A stretch of DNA of 64,000 nt, taken from the NCBI RefSeq assembly GCF_016811915.1, contig NZ_CP069127.1, positions 1,828,001-1,892,000 on the forward strand, read 5' to 3'. Positions within the stretch are counted from its first letter, which is position 1. Each line of letters starts with the position of its first letter. This stretch comes from Brevibacillus choshinensis (GTDB lineage Bacteria > Bacillota > Bacilli > Brevibacillales > Brevibacillaceae). A model generated the notes under the pieces. It had not been told where the DNA came from and made no database searches. It saw nothing but the letters and a program-made list of their open reading frames with translations. Shown here piece after piece: positions 36,665 through 46,000 of this stretch. Made by a program: the position numbers and the translations under genes.

Positions 36665-37690
36665 ATGAACGTGGTAGCCAACGTATACCGGGGCGAGAAG
36701 GTGGAAAGCTCCCATCTCGGCCATATCGCTGTCGTGCATCCTGATGGAACCCTGCTTTACTCCTATGGCGATCCATTCCGACTCACGTACGCGAGGTCCA
36801 GCCTGAAGCCGCTGCAGGCGATTCCCATCGTGGAGACAGGCACAGCGGATCGTTTTCAGCTGGAGCCAGCCGATCTGTCACTCTGCTGTGCCTCCCACAG
36901 CGGCGAGCAGCGTCATCGCTCTCGTGCCATGGGCATACTGGAGCGCGCTGGCCAGCCGGAAGCCGTGCTGCAGTGCGGGACACATGTTCCGCGCGACGAG
37001 GAGAGCTACAAGCAGCTGATCCGCGAAGGAAAGCCGCTCACGCCCGTCTTCAGCAACTGCTCCGGCAAGCATTCCGGGATGATCGCCACCGCGACGCATA
37101 TGGGAGAGGATGTCGCCACCTATCACTTGCCCGACCACCCGGTGCAGCAGCGAATTCTCGAGGTAGTGGAAGACATCGCGGGCTATCCCAAAGAAAAGAT
37201 CTACATGGGAACAGACGGCTGTGGGGTGCCTGTGCACGAACTGCCTCTCGCCCATTTCGCCTGGGCATTCGCCAAACTGGCGAAGCCTGAAGTCGTTGCT
37301 AACCCTGACCGCCAGAAAGCCATTCAACGGATCACCGATGCCATGACCTCCCATCCTGAAATGGTAGGCGGAAACAACCGATACTGCACGGACCTGATGA
37401 CCGCGTTCAAAGGAAGAATTGTCGGGAAGGCAGGCGCTGAATCCGTCTATTGCCTGGGCGATCGTCAAACGGGTCTGGGTGTCGCCGTGAAAATCGAGGA
37501 TGGAGGCGCTCGGGCGATCAACCCTGTCGTAAATGAAGTGCTTCGTCAGCTCGGCATCGGAGTGGATGGGCCGCTCGAAGAACTCGGTGCTTACACCAAC
37601 CCGCTAATCAAAAACATGAGCCAAGCGACGGTGGGACGCATCGAGACCGCGTTTGCACTCGAGTCTGTCAAGCAATCTCTGCGTGCATAA
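36665..37690 (+). CDS. L-asparaginase II family protein
   Basis: 341 residues; predicted to hydrolyse asparagine to aspartate and ammonia. It matches the asparaginase_II family (PF06089), unrelated in sequence to AnsA: YARSSLKPLQAIP, LCCASHSGEQRHRSRAM, QCGTHVPRD, FSNCSGKHSGMIATA, GTDGCGVPVHELPLA and GLGVAVKIEDG are conserved blocks. It has no signal peptide, so acts in the cytoplasm. First gene of the sigma-54 unit; the ammonia it releases explains nitrogen-type control. The gap to oppA is 69 nt without a terminator. Confidence 0.88.
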   Translation: MNVVANVYRGEKVESSHLGHIAVVHPDGTLLYSYGDPFRLTYARSSLKPLQAIPIVETGTADRFQLEPADLSLCCASHSGEQRHRSRAMGILERAGQPEAVLQCGTHVPRDEESYKQLIREGKPLTPVFSNCSGKHSGMIATATHMGEDVATYHLPDHPVQQRILEVVEDIAGYPKEKIYMGTDGCGVPVHELPLAHFAWAFAKLAKPEVVANPDRQKAIQRITDAMTSHPEMVGGNNRYCTDLMTAFKGRIVGKAGAESVYCLGDRQTGLGVAVKIEDGGARAINPVVNEVLRQLGIGVDGPLEELGAYTNPLIKNMSQATVGRIETAFALESVKQSLRA

Positions 37691-37759
37691 ACGGCATCCA
37701 TCTTTGGGGCTGTTTATCCATATACCATTCTTGTGGCAAAAAAGAGGGGGTCTTTCGCA

Positions 37760-39436
37760 ATGAACAGGCAAAAAGGATGGAAGGTTCTCAGCACGGCAGC
37801 TCTTCTGGCTGTGCTGGCGGTCACCGGCTGCAGCCAATCGGCAGCACCGCCGCAGCAAGGCGAACAGGCGGGCAAAGCGCCAGGCGGGGCCGCACAAGAT
37901 ACGGGCGGACAAGCCGATGTGACGGCCAAGCTTCGATTGAATCTGAAGACGGAGCCGCCTTCGCTCGATCCGCCGAAAGGATTCGACAGCACTTCCAATG
38001 AGGTGCTGAATGCCACCATGGAGGGCTTGGTCCGACTGGACAAGGATCACAAGCCGCAGCCAGCAATGGCGGAGAAATGGACAGTCAGCGAAGATGGGAA
38101 AACGTACACCTTTACCTTGCGCGACAGCAAATGGTCCAATGGCGACCCGGTGACTGCCCAAGACTTCGAATATGCCTTCAAGCGTATTCTCGACCCGAAG
38201 AATGCGTTCCCGTCTGCTTTCCTGGCGTACTACATCGATGGCGGCGAAGCGTTCAACAAAGGGGAGGGCACAGCGGACGGCGTGAAAGTGAAAGCGCTGG
38301 ACGACAAGACCTTCGAAGTCCACCTCAAAGCACCGGCTGCCTACTTCCTGCACATCATCACCCAGCCGACCTTCTTCCCTGTAAACAAGAAGGTAGTCGA
38401 GAGCAATCCGAAATGGGCGGAGAACGCATCCAGCCTCGTGACCAATGGTCCTTTCAAAATGGAGGATTGGGTGCATGATCAATCCGTGAAGGTAGCCAAA
38501 AATGACGGGTACTGGGACAAAGACGCTGTGAAGTTCGCGGGAATCGACTGGGTCATGGTCAACGATGAAAACACTCAGTATCAAATGTACAAGACTGGTC
38601 AGCTGGACATGGTACAGACCGTTCCGATCGATATGAAAAAGCAATTGATCGATTCGGGCGAGGCAAAGGTAGAGCCGGAAGCGTCGATCTACTACTACCG
38701 CATGAACACCACGATGCCGCCGTTTACCAACGCGAATGTGCGCAAGGCATTTGCACTGGCAATCGACCGCAAGACTTTGATCGAAAACGTCGTACAAGGC
38801 AAGCAGCCAGCCGCGCTCGCTCACGTGCCTCTCGGCTTCCCAGAGCCGGAGGGAGGAGACTTCCGCGAGAAGGGCGGAGACTTCTTCAAAGATAATGATG
38901 TCGAGCAAGCGAAAGCGCTGCTCAAAAAGGGAATGGAGGAAGAGGGCTGGACGACTCTGCCGCCAGTGACGATGACCTTCAATACGAGCGACACCCATAA
39001 AGCCATCGCTCAGGTGCTGCAGGAAATGTACAAGAAAAACCTCGGCGTCGATGTGAAGCTGGAAAACAAGGAATGGAACGTATTCCTGGCTGATCAGCGG
39101 GCGCGCAAGCTGCAATTCTCCCGTTCCACCATCCCTGCAGACTACGGCGATCCTGTGAATTACCTGGAGCTGTTCGTGACGGACCACCCGGGAAACCGCA
39201 TCAATTACAGCAACAAGGACTATGATGCGCTCGTGGAAAAAATCCGCAATACGGCGAATGAGACAGAACGCTTCAAGCTGATGCACGATGCGGAGAAGAT
39301 TTTCATGGATGACATGCCGCTGGTGCCGATTTATTTCGGAACTAAAGTGTACATGGATCAGTCTAATATTAAAGGAATCATCCGCCACCCTGTAGGGACT
39401 CTTGATTTCAAATGGGTGGAAATCGGGAAGAAGTAA
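37760..39436 (+). CDS. oppA: Oligopeptide ABC transporter substrate-binding lipoprotein
   Basis: 558 residues. The signal peptide ends in the lipobox LAVTGC (Cys24), so the mature protein is lipid-anchored outside the membrane. An Ala/Gln/Gly linker follows, then the SBP_bac_5 fold with LRLNLKTEPPSLDP, EGLVRLDKDHKPQPAMAEKW, YTFTLRDSKWSNGDPVTAQDF and FALAIDRKTLI. It captures peptides for the OppBCDF transporter encoded 3.6 kb downstream. ATG 37760 follows GAGGGGG at 9 nt; a GTG at 37733 would put nine extra residues before the signal peptide. Confidence 0.93.
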   Translation: MNRQKGWKVLSTAALLAVLAVTGCSQSAAPPQQGEQAGKAPGGAAQDTGGQADVTAKLRLNLKTEPPSLDPPKGFDSTSNEVLNATMEGLVRLDKDHKPQPAMAEKWTVSEDGKTYTFTLRDSKWSNGDPVTAQDFEYAFKRILDPKNAFPSAFLAYYIDGGEAFNKGEGTADGVKVKALDDKTFEVHLKAPAAYFLHIITQPTFFPVNKKVVESNPKWAENASSLVTNGPFKMEDWVHDQSVKVAKNDGYWDKDAVKFAGIDWVMVNDENTQYQMYKTGQLDMVQTVPIDMKKQLIDSGEAKVEPEASIYYYRMNTTMPPFTNANVRKAFALAIDRKTLIENVVQGKQPAALAHVPLGFPEPEGGDFREKGGDFFKDNDVEQAKALLKKGMEEEGWTTLPPVTMTFNTSDTHKAIAQVLQEMYKKNLGVDVKLENKEWNVFLADQRARKLQFSRSTIPADYGDPVNYLELFVTDHPGNRINYSNKDYDALVEKIRNTANETERFKLMHDAEKIFMDDMPLVPIYFGTKVYMDQSNIKGIIRHPVGTLDFKWVEIGKK

Positions 39437-39443
39437 GGTAGAA

Positions 39444-39490
39444 GGAAGACTAGGGCTGCCAGGTCACGGGCTCTGGTCTTCCCTTTCCCT
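39444..39490 (+). terminator. Possible intrinsic terminator after oppA
   Basis: GAAGACTAG pairs with CTGGTCTTC (one G-U pair) and is followed by a pyrimidine tract. It may attenuate transcription into the activator and permease genes. Confidence 0.6.
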
Positions 39491-39553
39491 TTCCATCAAA
39501 ATCTTGCACTTTTCGGCGTGACGATCACCTAAGAAGAGTATGGAGCGAATGCT

Positions 39554-41617
39554 ATGGAGAAAAAAACAGTCACGTTTGTAGCCAAAATGGATGAGTTTTT
39601 GCAATCCGTCGTCAGTCAGTGCCATGAGCTGGGAATCTCCGAGGACATCCACATCGAGGCCATTCGCGTCGATCAGCTGCCGTTTCGTCCGATTGCGCCA
39701 GGGTCGTTGGTCGTACTGTCGACCAAAAGCATCGTTGCCCAAGTAGAGTCGTACGTGCCTCCTGGATCCAAATTGATCGTTGCCAAGCGGATGCTGCCCT
39801 ATCACAATCTTCGCGAGATGCTGGAAATTCCGAAAGGGGTCAAGGTGCTGCTGGTGAGCGATACAGCCGAGACTGCCCAGGAAAACGTAGAGCTATTGCG
39901 TGCATCCGGCATGGACTTCGAGGTGTATCCGTACTCGCCGGGCGCAGATTACCCGCCTGACGTCGAGATTGCAGTGACGCCAGGGGAAGCCGAGCATGTT
40001 CCTCCGCATATCCGCAAGGTGGTGGACATCGGCTTTCGCGTCATCGATTTGTCCACGCTGCTCGCGATCTACGCCCATTTCAACAGCGACAATTTTCAAA
40101 AGGTGACGGCAAGGGCCATGCAGTCCTTGATCTACATCACGAAGGAACTGAACAAGGAAATTCAGCATGCCCACCTGTTGAGCAAATATTTGGAAGCCAT
40201 CGTCAACCGCATCGAGGACGCCGTCATCGCCTTCGATGAGAGCGGGATCGTCCGGTTTGTCAATCAAAAGGCAGTGGACTCACTCAATTTGCACGGCGTT
40301 CATGTAGCAGGAGAAAAGTCAGCGGACTGCCTGCCGCAGGATTTCTATGAAGCGATCCAGCAATGTGAGGAAAATGAGGATGTATTGGTAGATTGGGCGA
40401 ACAAAACCTACTTTTTTCGCAAGATGCACATCGTGATGGAAGGAAGCTTTCTCGGCAGTTTGATCCTGTTTCGCAAAGCGGCTGATATTGAAAAGCTGGA
40501 GCACGACTATCGGATACGTCTTTACAGCAAAGGCCTCGTAGCCAAATACCAGTTTGACGACATCTACGGGGAAAGCGCCGCGTTTTCGCAGGTGATCCAG
40601 ATTGCCAGAAAGATTGCGCGGAGCAACTCGACCGTCCTGCTGCTGGGAGAAACGGGGACGGGAAAGGAATTGCTCGCCCAGGCTATCCACAATGCTTCAC
40701 CTCGCCGCAGGGAGCCTTTTGTCGGGGTGAACTTCGCTGCCATTTCCGAATCCCTCTTGGAGAGCGAACTGTTCGGATACGAGGAAGGAGCTTTTACCGG
40801 TGCTCGAAAAGGCGGACACATCGGCTGGTTCGAGCTGGCCCACAAGGGAACCATTTTCCTGGATGAGATCGGGGATGCCAGCGGCGCGATTCAGAACAGG
40901 CTCCTGCGCGTCCTCCAAGAGCGCCAGATCATGCGCGTCGGCGGCAGCAAGGTCATACCCACCGATATACGTGTCATCGCGGCGACGAACCAGGACTTGC
41001 AGCGAATGGTGCAGGAGGGAACCTTTCGTGCGGATCTGTACTACCGCCTGAACATTTTGCCGATCCATCTGCCTCCTCTGCGCAAGCGACGTGAGGACAT
41101 CCCTTGGCTGGTCGACCATTTCGTGAAAAAGTACTCGTTTGATCTGCGGCGTCCTCCTTTCACGCTGTCAGCAGAAGCGATGAAAGCCCTGCTCGAGTAC
41201 GATTGGCCAGGCAACATTCGCGAGCTGGAAAATGTCGTGGAGTATTTGGCGCACATCGTAGACGACGAGGCGTACGCCTGTCACCTTCCCTTTTTGCGCG
41301 AGGTCTCAGAGGCCCCGTTGACATCCGCCGTGATGGATCTGGAATGCGAAGCGGTGATCGCGGAATACGCCAAGCGTGGGTTTCTGGAGGAAATGACGGC
41401 GATCTTGCACGAGCTGAGTCAAGGTGGGCAAGGGCGGTACAATCTTGTGGAGCATTTGCAAGCAAAAGGCCTGCAGGTATCCTCGCAGCAGCTGCGATAT
41501 CGACTGAAGCTGCTCCAGCAGGACGAGCTGATTCACGTCGGCAAAGGCAGGCAGGGCAGTCAGATTTCCTCCAAGGGAGAAGCATTGCTCGCCTTTTTGC
41601 AATCGTCGAAATCATGA
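39554..41617 (+). CDS. Sigma-54-dependent transcriptional activator
   Basis: 687 residues. An N-terminal ligand-sensing region (1-180) resembles the PrpR-type receiver with two Rossmann-like halves. A PAS domain follows (about 210-310: AIVNRIEDAVIAFDESGIVRFVN), then the AAA+ domain with Walker A GETGTGKE (365-372), the sigma-54 contact motif GAFTGA (412-417) and Walker B TIFLDEIGD. The C-terminus (about 610-687: YNLVEHLQAKGLQVSSQQLRYRL) looks like a winged helix rather than the Fis-type HTH common in this class. It most likely activates the 36598 promoter in response to amino acid or peptide supply. The effector is unknown. Confidence 0.9.
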   Translation: MEKKTVTFVAKMDEFLQSVVSQCHELGISEDIHIEAIRVDQLPFRPIAPGSLVVLSTKSIVAQVESYVPPGSKLIVAKRMLPYHNLREMLEIPKGVKVLLVSDTAETAQENVELLRASGMDFEVYPYSPGADYPPDVEIAVTPGEAEHVPPHIRKVVDIGFRVIDLSTLLAIYAHFNSDNFQKVTARAMQSLIYITKELNKEIQHAHLLSKYLEAIVNRIEDAVIAFDESGIVRFVNQKAVDSLNLHGVHVAGEKSADCLPQDFYEAIQQCEENEDVLVDWANKTYFFRKMHIVMEGSFLGSLILFRKAADIEKLEHDYRIRLYSKGLVAKYQFDDIYGESAAFSQVIQIARKIARSNSTVLLLGETGTGKELLAQAIHNASPRRREPFVGVNFAAISESLLESELFGYEEGAFTGARKGGHIGWFELAHKGTIFLDEIGDASGAIQNRLLRVLQERQIMRVGGSKVIPTDIRVIAATNQDLQRMVQEGTFRADLYYRLNILPIHLPPLRKRREDIPWLVDHFVKKYSFDLRRPPFTLSAEAMKALLEYDWPGNIRELENVVEYLAHIVDDEAYACHLPFLREVSEAPLTSAVMDLECEAVIAEYAKRGFLEEMTAILHELSQGGQGRYNLVEHLQAKGLQVSSQQLRYRLKLLQQDELIHVGKGRQGSQISSKGEALLAFLQSSKS

Positions 41618-41633
41618 GGAATGGAGGCTGAAC

Positions 41634-43064
41634 ATGAGGGATTACTGGAACCAACAGGTACAGCTGCGGCGAGATGGGTTCATGAACGATTTGCTCTCCT
41701 TTTTGTCTATCAACAGCATCGAGGACATGGGCACAGCTACCGAAGGAAAGCCGTTCGGAGAAGGAGTCGCCGCGGCGCTGGAATTCTTGCTTGCCCGCGG
41801 TGAGTCCGATGGCTTTCGCACGAGAAATGTGGACGGCTATGCAGGTGTCATTGAATACGGAGAGGGAGAAGAAGAGATCGGGGTGCTTGTACATGTCGAT
41901 GTCGTCACAGTCGGTGAGGGCTGGACGACCCCTCCCTTTCAACCGGATATCCGAAACGGAAGGTTCTATGCCCGAGGTGCCATCGATGACAAAGGACCGG
42001 CGCTTGCTGCCTACTACGCCCTGAAGATGGTAAAGGACTCGGGGCTGCCGGTAAACAAAAAGGTGCGGCTGATCATCGGCACGGATGAAGAGAGCGGCTG
42101 GCTTTGCATGAAGCATTTTGCCGAGCATGACAAAGTCCCGCAAGTCGGGTTTTCTCCGGATTCGTCCTTTCCCATGACGTACGCCGAAAAAGGTCAGATC
42201 AATCCGACCTTGGCGCTGCCCGTCCAGGTGCCGTCCGCAGGAGATGCTCCCTATCAGCTGCTGTCTTTTCGATCCGGCGATCAGGGAAACAGCGTCCCTG
42301 ACATGGCGACGGCTGTAGTGAGAGCGCAGCATATGCGGAGCACTGAAAGTCAACGGGAAGTTATGAGCGGCTGGGAGGAGTTTCTTTTGGCGCAAGCGGC
42401 AACCGGGCAGCTCGATGTTTCCGAAGCAGGAGATATAACCTTCGTTCTCCACGGAAAGCCTGCGCATGGAATGGTGCCCCAGCAAGGAGTCAATGCAGGT
42501 ACACTGCTTGCCCGTTTCTTGCTTTCTATGTCGTTCGAAGCTTCTGATTATTCGTTCTTATCGCTGCTTGGCGAAGTGCTGCACGAGGATTACTACGGAG
42601 AACGCCTGCATATCGACTGTGAGGACGAGGTGTCAGGGAAGCTTTCAGTCAATGCAGGTATCCTGAGGTATGACCGTATGGAGGGAGGAAGCGTCCGTCT
42701 CAATATCCGATATCCCGCCACGGTGTCCTGTGAGGAGTACGTGGAAAAGCTGCGGAAAAGAGCGGATGAGCTCGGCTGGACGATTTCCAACCTGCGCACC
42801 TCCAAATCGCACTATGTGCCGAAAGACCGGCCCGTCATCCAGACGCTGTCACGCGTCTATGAGGAGCATACAGGCTTGCCGGCCCACCTGCTGTCATCGG
42901 GCGGGGCCACCTACGCCAAGATCATGAGCGAGGGAGTCGCGTTCGGCCCGCTCTTTCCAGGCAACGAATCCATGGCACATCTGACGGACGAATATGCCGA
43001 CATCGACGACTTGCTGCGAGCGATGGCGATCTACGCGCACGCCATCTGCGAGCTTGCGAAATAA
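41634..43064 (+). CDS. M20-family dipeptidase (PepV-like)
   Basis: 476 residues. The metallopeptidase metal site is evident: VLVHVDVVTVGEGWTTPPF (His and the catalytic Asp), ARGAIDDKGPALAA (bridging Asp) and IGTDEESGW (catalytic Glu then ligand). HGKPAHGMVPQQGVNAG lies in the lid domain. Such enzymes split imported dipeptides in the cytoplasm, which fits the Opp permease genes that follow. ATG 41634 follows GGAGG. It is 16 nt after the activator gene. Confidence 0.9.
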   Translation: MRDYWNQQVQLRRDGFMNDLLSFLSINSIEDMGTATEGKPFGEGVAAALEFLLARGESDGFRTRNVDGYAGVIEYGEGEEEIGVLVHVDVVTVGEGWTTPPFQPDIRNGRFYARGAIDDKGPALAAYYALKMVKDSGLPVNKKVRLIIGTDEESGWLCMKHFAEHDKVPQVGFSPDSSFPMTYAEKGQINPTLALPVQVPSAGDAPYQLLSFRSGDQGNSVPDMATAVVRAQHMRSTESQREVMSGWEEFLLAQAATGQLDVSEAGDITFVLHGKPAHGMVPQQGVNAGTLLARFLLSMSFEASDYSFLSLLGEVLHEDYYGERLHIDCEDEVSGKLSVNAGILRYDRMEGGSVRLNIRYPATVSCEEYVEKLRKRADELGWTISNLRTSKSHYVPKDRPVIQTLSRVYEEHTGLPAHLLSSGGATYAKIMSEGVAFGPLFPGNESMAHLTDEYADIDDLLRAMAIYAHAICELAK

Positions 43065-43081
43065 ACAAGGAGGCGCTATCT

Positions 43082-44014
43082 GTGTCCAACTATCTGGTCA
43101 AACGCGTGCTGATGATGCTGGTCACCCTGTGGATCATCGTGACGCTGACATTTTCCCTGATGCATGCCATTCCCGGCAATCCGTTTGCCTCCGAGTCCGA
43201 TCAGCTGCCGGAGCAAATTCTCGCCAATCTGCGAGCCAAGTACCATTTGGACGAGCCATTGCCTGTCCAGTATCTGCTGTATCTGAAAAACCTGGTCATG
43301 CTCGATCTCGGTCCCTCGATCAAATCCGATTCCCGCGGGGTCAATGACATGATTGCAGACGGTTTTGGCGCCTCCGCCTGGCTTGGGGCACAGGCGATCG
43401 TCATCGCGTTGGTTTTTGGCATCACGTTCGGGATCATCGCGGCTCTCAACCGCAACAAATCACTGGATTACATCGCCATGGCCCTTGCCGTGCTGGGGGT
43501 AGCCGTACCGAGCTTCATCATGGCACCGCTTTTGATCAATTTCTTTGCCATCAAGCTGACGATTTTCCCCGTCGCAACCTGGGGCACGTGGATGCATACC
43601 GTACTTCCCTCGCTGGCCCTCGCTTTTGGACCGGTCGCTGTCATCACCCGCTATATGCGCGCAAGCATGATTGAAGTGATGAATCAGAACTACATCCGAA
43701 CGGCGGAGGCAAAAGGGATTCCTACCTTCCTCATCGTCATACGGCACGGTATCCGCAATGCGATTCTGCCAGTCGTCACTTTTTTGGGACCGCTGATCGC
43801 TTCTCTCATCACAGGGACGTTCGTCGTGGAAAAGATTTTTGCCATTCCCGGCATCGGTAAGTATTTCGTTGATGGCATTTTCAACCGGGACTATCCGGTC
43901 ATTCTGGGGACGACGATTTTTTACAGCGCGATACTGATCGTCACGATCTTTTTGATCGATATCGCGTATACGCTGATTGACCCGCGGATCAAGTTGACCA
44001 ACAAGGAGAGATAG
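43082..44014 (+). CDS. oppB: Oligopeptide/dipeptide ABC transporter permease
   Basis: 310 residues, polytopic membrane protein with an N-terminal span (RVLMMLVTLWIIVTLTFSLM) and a typical BPD_transp_1 region containing the EAA loop (RTAEAKGIPTFLIVIRHGIRNAILPV). The HAIPGNPF motif after the first helix is characteristic of OppB/DppB. GTG 43082 follows AGGAGGCGC. It forms the channel with OppC, powered by OppD and OppF. Confidence 0.93.
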   Translation: MSNYLVKRVLMMLVTLWIIVTLTFSLMHAIPGNPFASESDQLPEQILANLRAKYHLDEPLPVQYLLYLKNLVMLDLGPSIKSDSRGVNDMIADGFGASAWLGAQAIVIALVFGITFGIIAALNRNKSLDYIAMALAVLGVAVPSFIMAPLLINFFAIKLTIFPVATWGTWMHTVLPSLALAFGPVAVITRYMRASMIEVMNQNYIRTAEAKGIPTFLIVIRHGIRNAILPVVTFLGPLIASLITGTFVVEKIFAIPGIGKYFVDGIFNRDYPVILGTTIFYSAILIVTIFLIDIAYTLIDPRIKLTNKER

Positions 44015-44017
44015 ACA

Positions 44018-44959
44018 GTGGCGATGGAACAAAGAATAGACCCGTTATTTCGCCCGTTGACCAAGAACGCGCAGGCCCAGGTCATTTCGAGGCCGAGTCT
44101 TTCATTTGGGCAGCAAGTCATCCGAAAGCTGGTTAAAAACAAGCTGGCGATGCTGGGACTGGTCATCATCGTTGCACTGGTGGCGATGGCCATCATCGGG
44201 CCCAACCTAGTGCCATACAGCTATTCGGATCAGAGCCTTTTGACGAAAAATCAGGAGCTCTCCTCTGAGCATTGGTTTGGTACGGACGAGCTCGGTCGCG
44301 ATATGTTCGCGCGCACCTGGTACGGGGCACGCATTTCGTTGACGATTGGAGTGGTTGCTGCCCTCATCGACTTGATCATCGGTGTCGCGGTAGGTGGCAT
44401 CGCAGGCTATATGGCTGGACGCGGCAAGCGCGGAGAGCGGATCGACACTATCATCATGCGGGTGATCGAGATTTTGTACGGCTTGCCGTATCTGCTTGTC
44501 GTGATCCTGCTCATGGTCGTGATGGAGCCGGGGCTATTGACGATCATCATCGCGCTTTCCGCGACAGGCTGGGTCGGCATGGCGAGGCTCGTGCGCGGGC
44601 AGATCCTGCAGCTGAAAAATCAGGAGTTCATCCTGGCTGCGCAAGTCCTGGGTGCCAAATTTTCGCGCATTTTGCTGAAGCATTTGATCCCGAATACATT
44701 CGGTGTCATCATCGTGAATCTGACCTTTACCATTCCCTCCGCTATTTTTGCAGAATCGTTCCTGAGCTTTTTGGGGCTTGGCGTTCAAGCTCCGGTTGCG
44801 AGCTGGGGGACGATGACAAACGACGGATTGGGCGTCATCTTGACCGGAGATTGGTGGCGGCTGTTCTTCCCGGCACTGATGATCTCGCTGACGATGTTCG
44901 CCTTCAACGTTTTCGGGGACGGCTTGCAGGACGCGCTCGATCCACGTCTGCGCGATTAG
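44018..44959 (+). CDS. oppC: Oligopeptide/dipeptide ABC transporter permease
   Basis: 313 residues, with the OppC_N segment (KNKLAMLGLVIIVALVAMAI), LVPYSYSDQSL and HWFGTDELGRDMFARTWYGARISL, then five further spans and the EAA loop. It overlaps closely with oppB (3-nt gap) and is followed by oppD after 15-18 nt. GTG start at 44018 behind AAGGAG. Partner channel subunit of the peptide importer. Confidence 0.93.
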   Translation: MAMEQRIDPLFRPLTKNAQAQVISRPSLSFGQQVIRKLVKNKLAMLGLVIIVALVAMAIIGPNLVPYSYSDQSLLTKNQELSSEHWFGTDELGRDMFARTWYGARISLTIGVVAALIDLIIGVAVGGIAGYMAGRGKRGERIDTIIMRVIEILYGLPYLLVVILLMVVMEPGLLTIIIALSATGWVGMARLVRGQILQLKNQEFILAAQVLGAKFSRILLKHLIPNTFGVIIVNLTFTIPSAIFAESFLSFLGLGVQAPVASWGTMTNDGLGVILTGDWWRLFFPALMISLTMFAFNVFGDGLQDALDPRLRD

Positions 44960-44977
44960 GAATGGGGGGCCTTTGTG

Positions 44978-46000
44978 ATGACCAAGCATTTGCTGGAGAT
45001 TGAGGATTTGAAAGTCAATTTTAAAACATATGGCGGCGAAGTGCAGGCGGTTCGCGGCGTCTCGTTCCATGTCGATAAAGGCGAGACGGTCGCGATCGTA
45101 GGGGAGAGCGGCTGCGGCAAAAGCGTGACCGCACAAGCGATCATGGGGCTGATCCCGAATCCGCCAGGGAAGATCGTCGGCGGAAAGGTCGTTTTTGAAG
45201 GGAGGGAAATCAGCCAGCTGCCGAAAAACGAGCTGCTCGCGATTCGCGGCACCGAAATCGGCATGGTGTTCCAGGACCCGATGACGGCACTGAATCCGAC
45301 GATGAAGGTGGGGACCCAGATTGTAGAAGGGTTTGTCCGCAGTCAAAAGGTAACGCGCGAGGAGGCACGGAAGCGGGCCATCGAAATGCTGCGACTCGTC
45401 GGCATTCCCGATCCGGAGCAGCGAGTCGACCAATATCCGCACCAGTTCAGCGGCGGTATGCGCCAGCGGGTCGTCATCGCCATCGCGCTCGCCTGCCAGC
45501 CCAAGCTCGTGATCGCCGATGAGCCGACCACCGCACTCGATGTGACGATCCAGGCGCAAATTCTGGATTTGCTGAGACGTCTGCAGGAGGAGCAAGAGCT
45601 GTCCGTCGTCATCATCACGCATGACTTGGGTGTCGTGGCAGAAATTGCGCATCGCATGGTGGTCATGTACGCGGGCATCGTGGTGGAGACAGGCTCGGTC
45701 GAAGATGTATTTGCCAATCCGCGTCATCCATACACGTGGGGATTGATGCGATCGCTGCCTCGCCTGGATGAAGGGGAGAAGCAGCGGTTGGTCCCGATTG
45801 ACGGCACGCCGCCAGACCTGTTCCATCCTCCAAAAGGGTGTCCCTTTGCGGCTCGCTGCGAATTCGCGATGGAAATCTGCGATCGGCAAATGCCGGCGGC
45901 GACCGAGTTTGGTGGAGATCACAGAGCGGCTTGCTGGCTGCATGATTCACGCGCACCACGCATCGACGAGCTGGTTGCAGCAGGGAGGCAAGGAGTATGA
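44978..46000 (+). CDS. oppD: Oligopeptide ABC transporter ATP-binding protein
   Basis: 340 residues. Walker [10 protein letters not shown], signature [17 protein letters not shown], Walker [14 protein letters not shown] and H-loop ITHDLG are intact. The C-terminal oligo_HPY extension holds the Cys motif of OppD/DppD ([16 protein letters not shown]). ATG 44978 is preceded by GGGGGG; a GTG directly before it (44975) is an equal option. It overlaps oppF by 4 nt (ATGA). Confidence 0.93.
   Translation: MTKHLLEIEDLKVNFKTYGGEVQAVRGVSFHVDKGETVAIVGESGCGKSVTAQAIMGLIPNPPGKIVGGKVVFEGREISQLPKNELLAIRGTEIGMVFQDPMTALNPTMKVGTQIVEGFVRSQKVTREEARKRAIEMLRLVGIPDPEQRVDQYPHQFSGGMRQRVVIAIALACQPKLVIADEPTTALDVTIQAQILDLLRRLQEEQELSVVIITHDLGVVAEIAHRMVVMYAGIVVETGSVEDVFANPRHPYTWGLMRSLPRLDEGEKQRLVPIDGTPPDLFHPPKGCPFAARCEFAMEICDRQMPAATEFGGDHRAACWLHDSRAPRIDELVAAGRQGV

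Noticed and set aside
37691..37759. A second sigma-54 promoter before oppA (TGGCAAAAAAG)
   Set aside because: The -12 GC is missing at the required spacing.
37604..39388. 594-codon minus-strand open frame opposite oppA
   Set aside because: Spurious: oppA has a lipobox and family motifs over the same DNA; the antisense frame shows no motifs or ribosome site.
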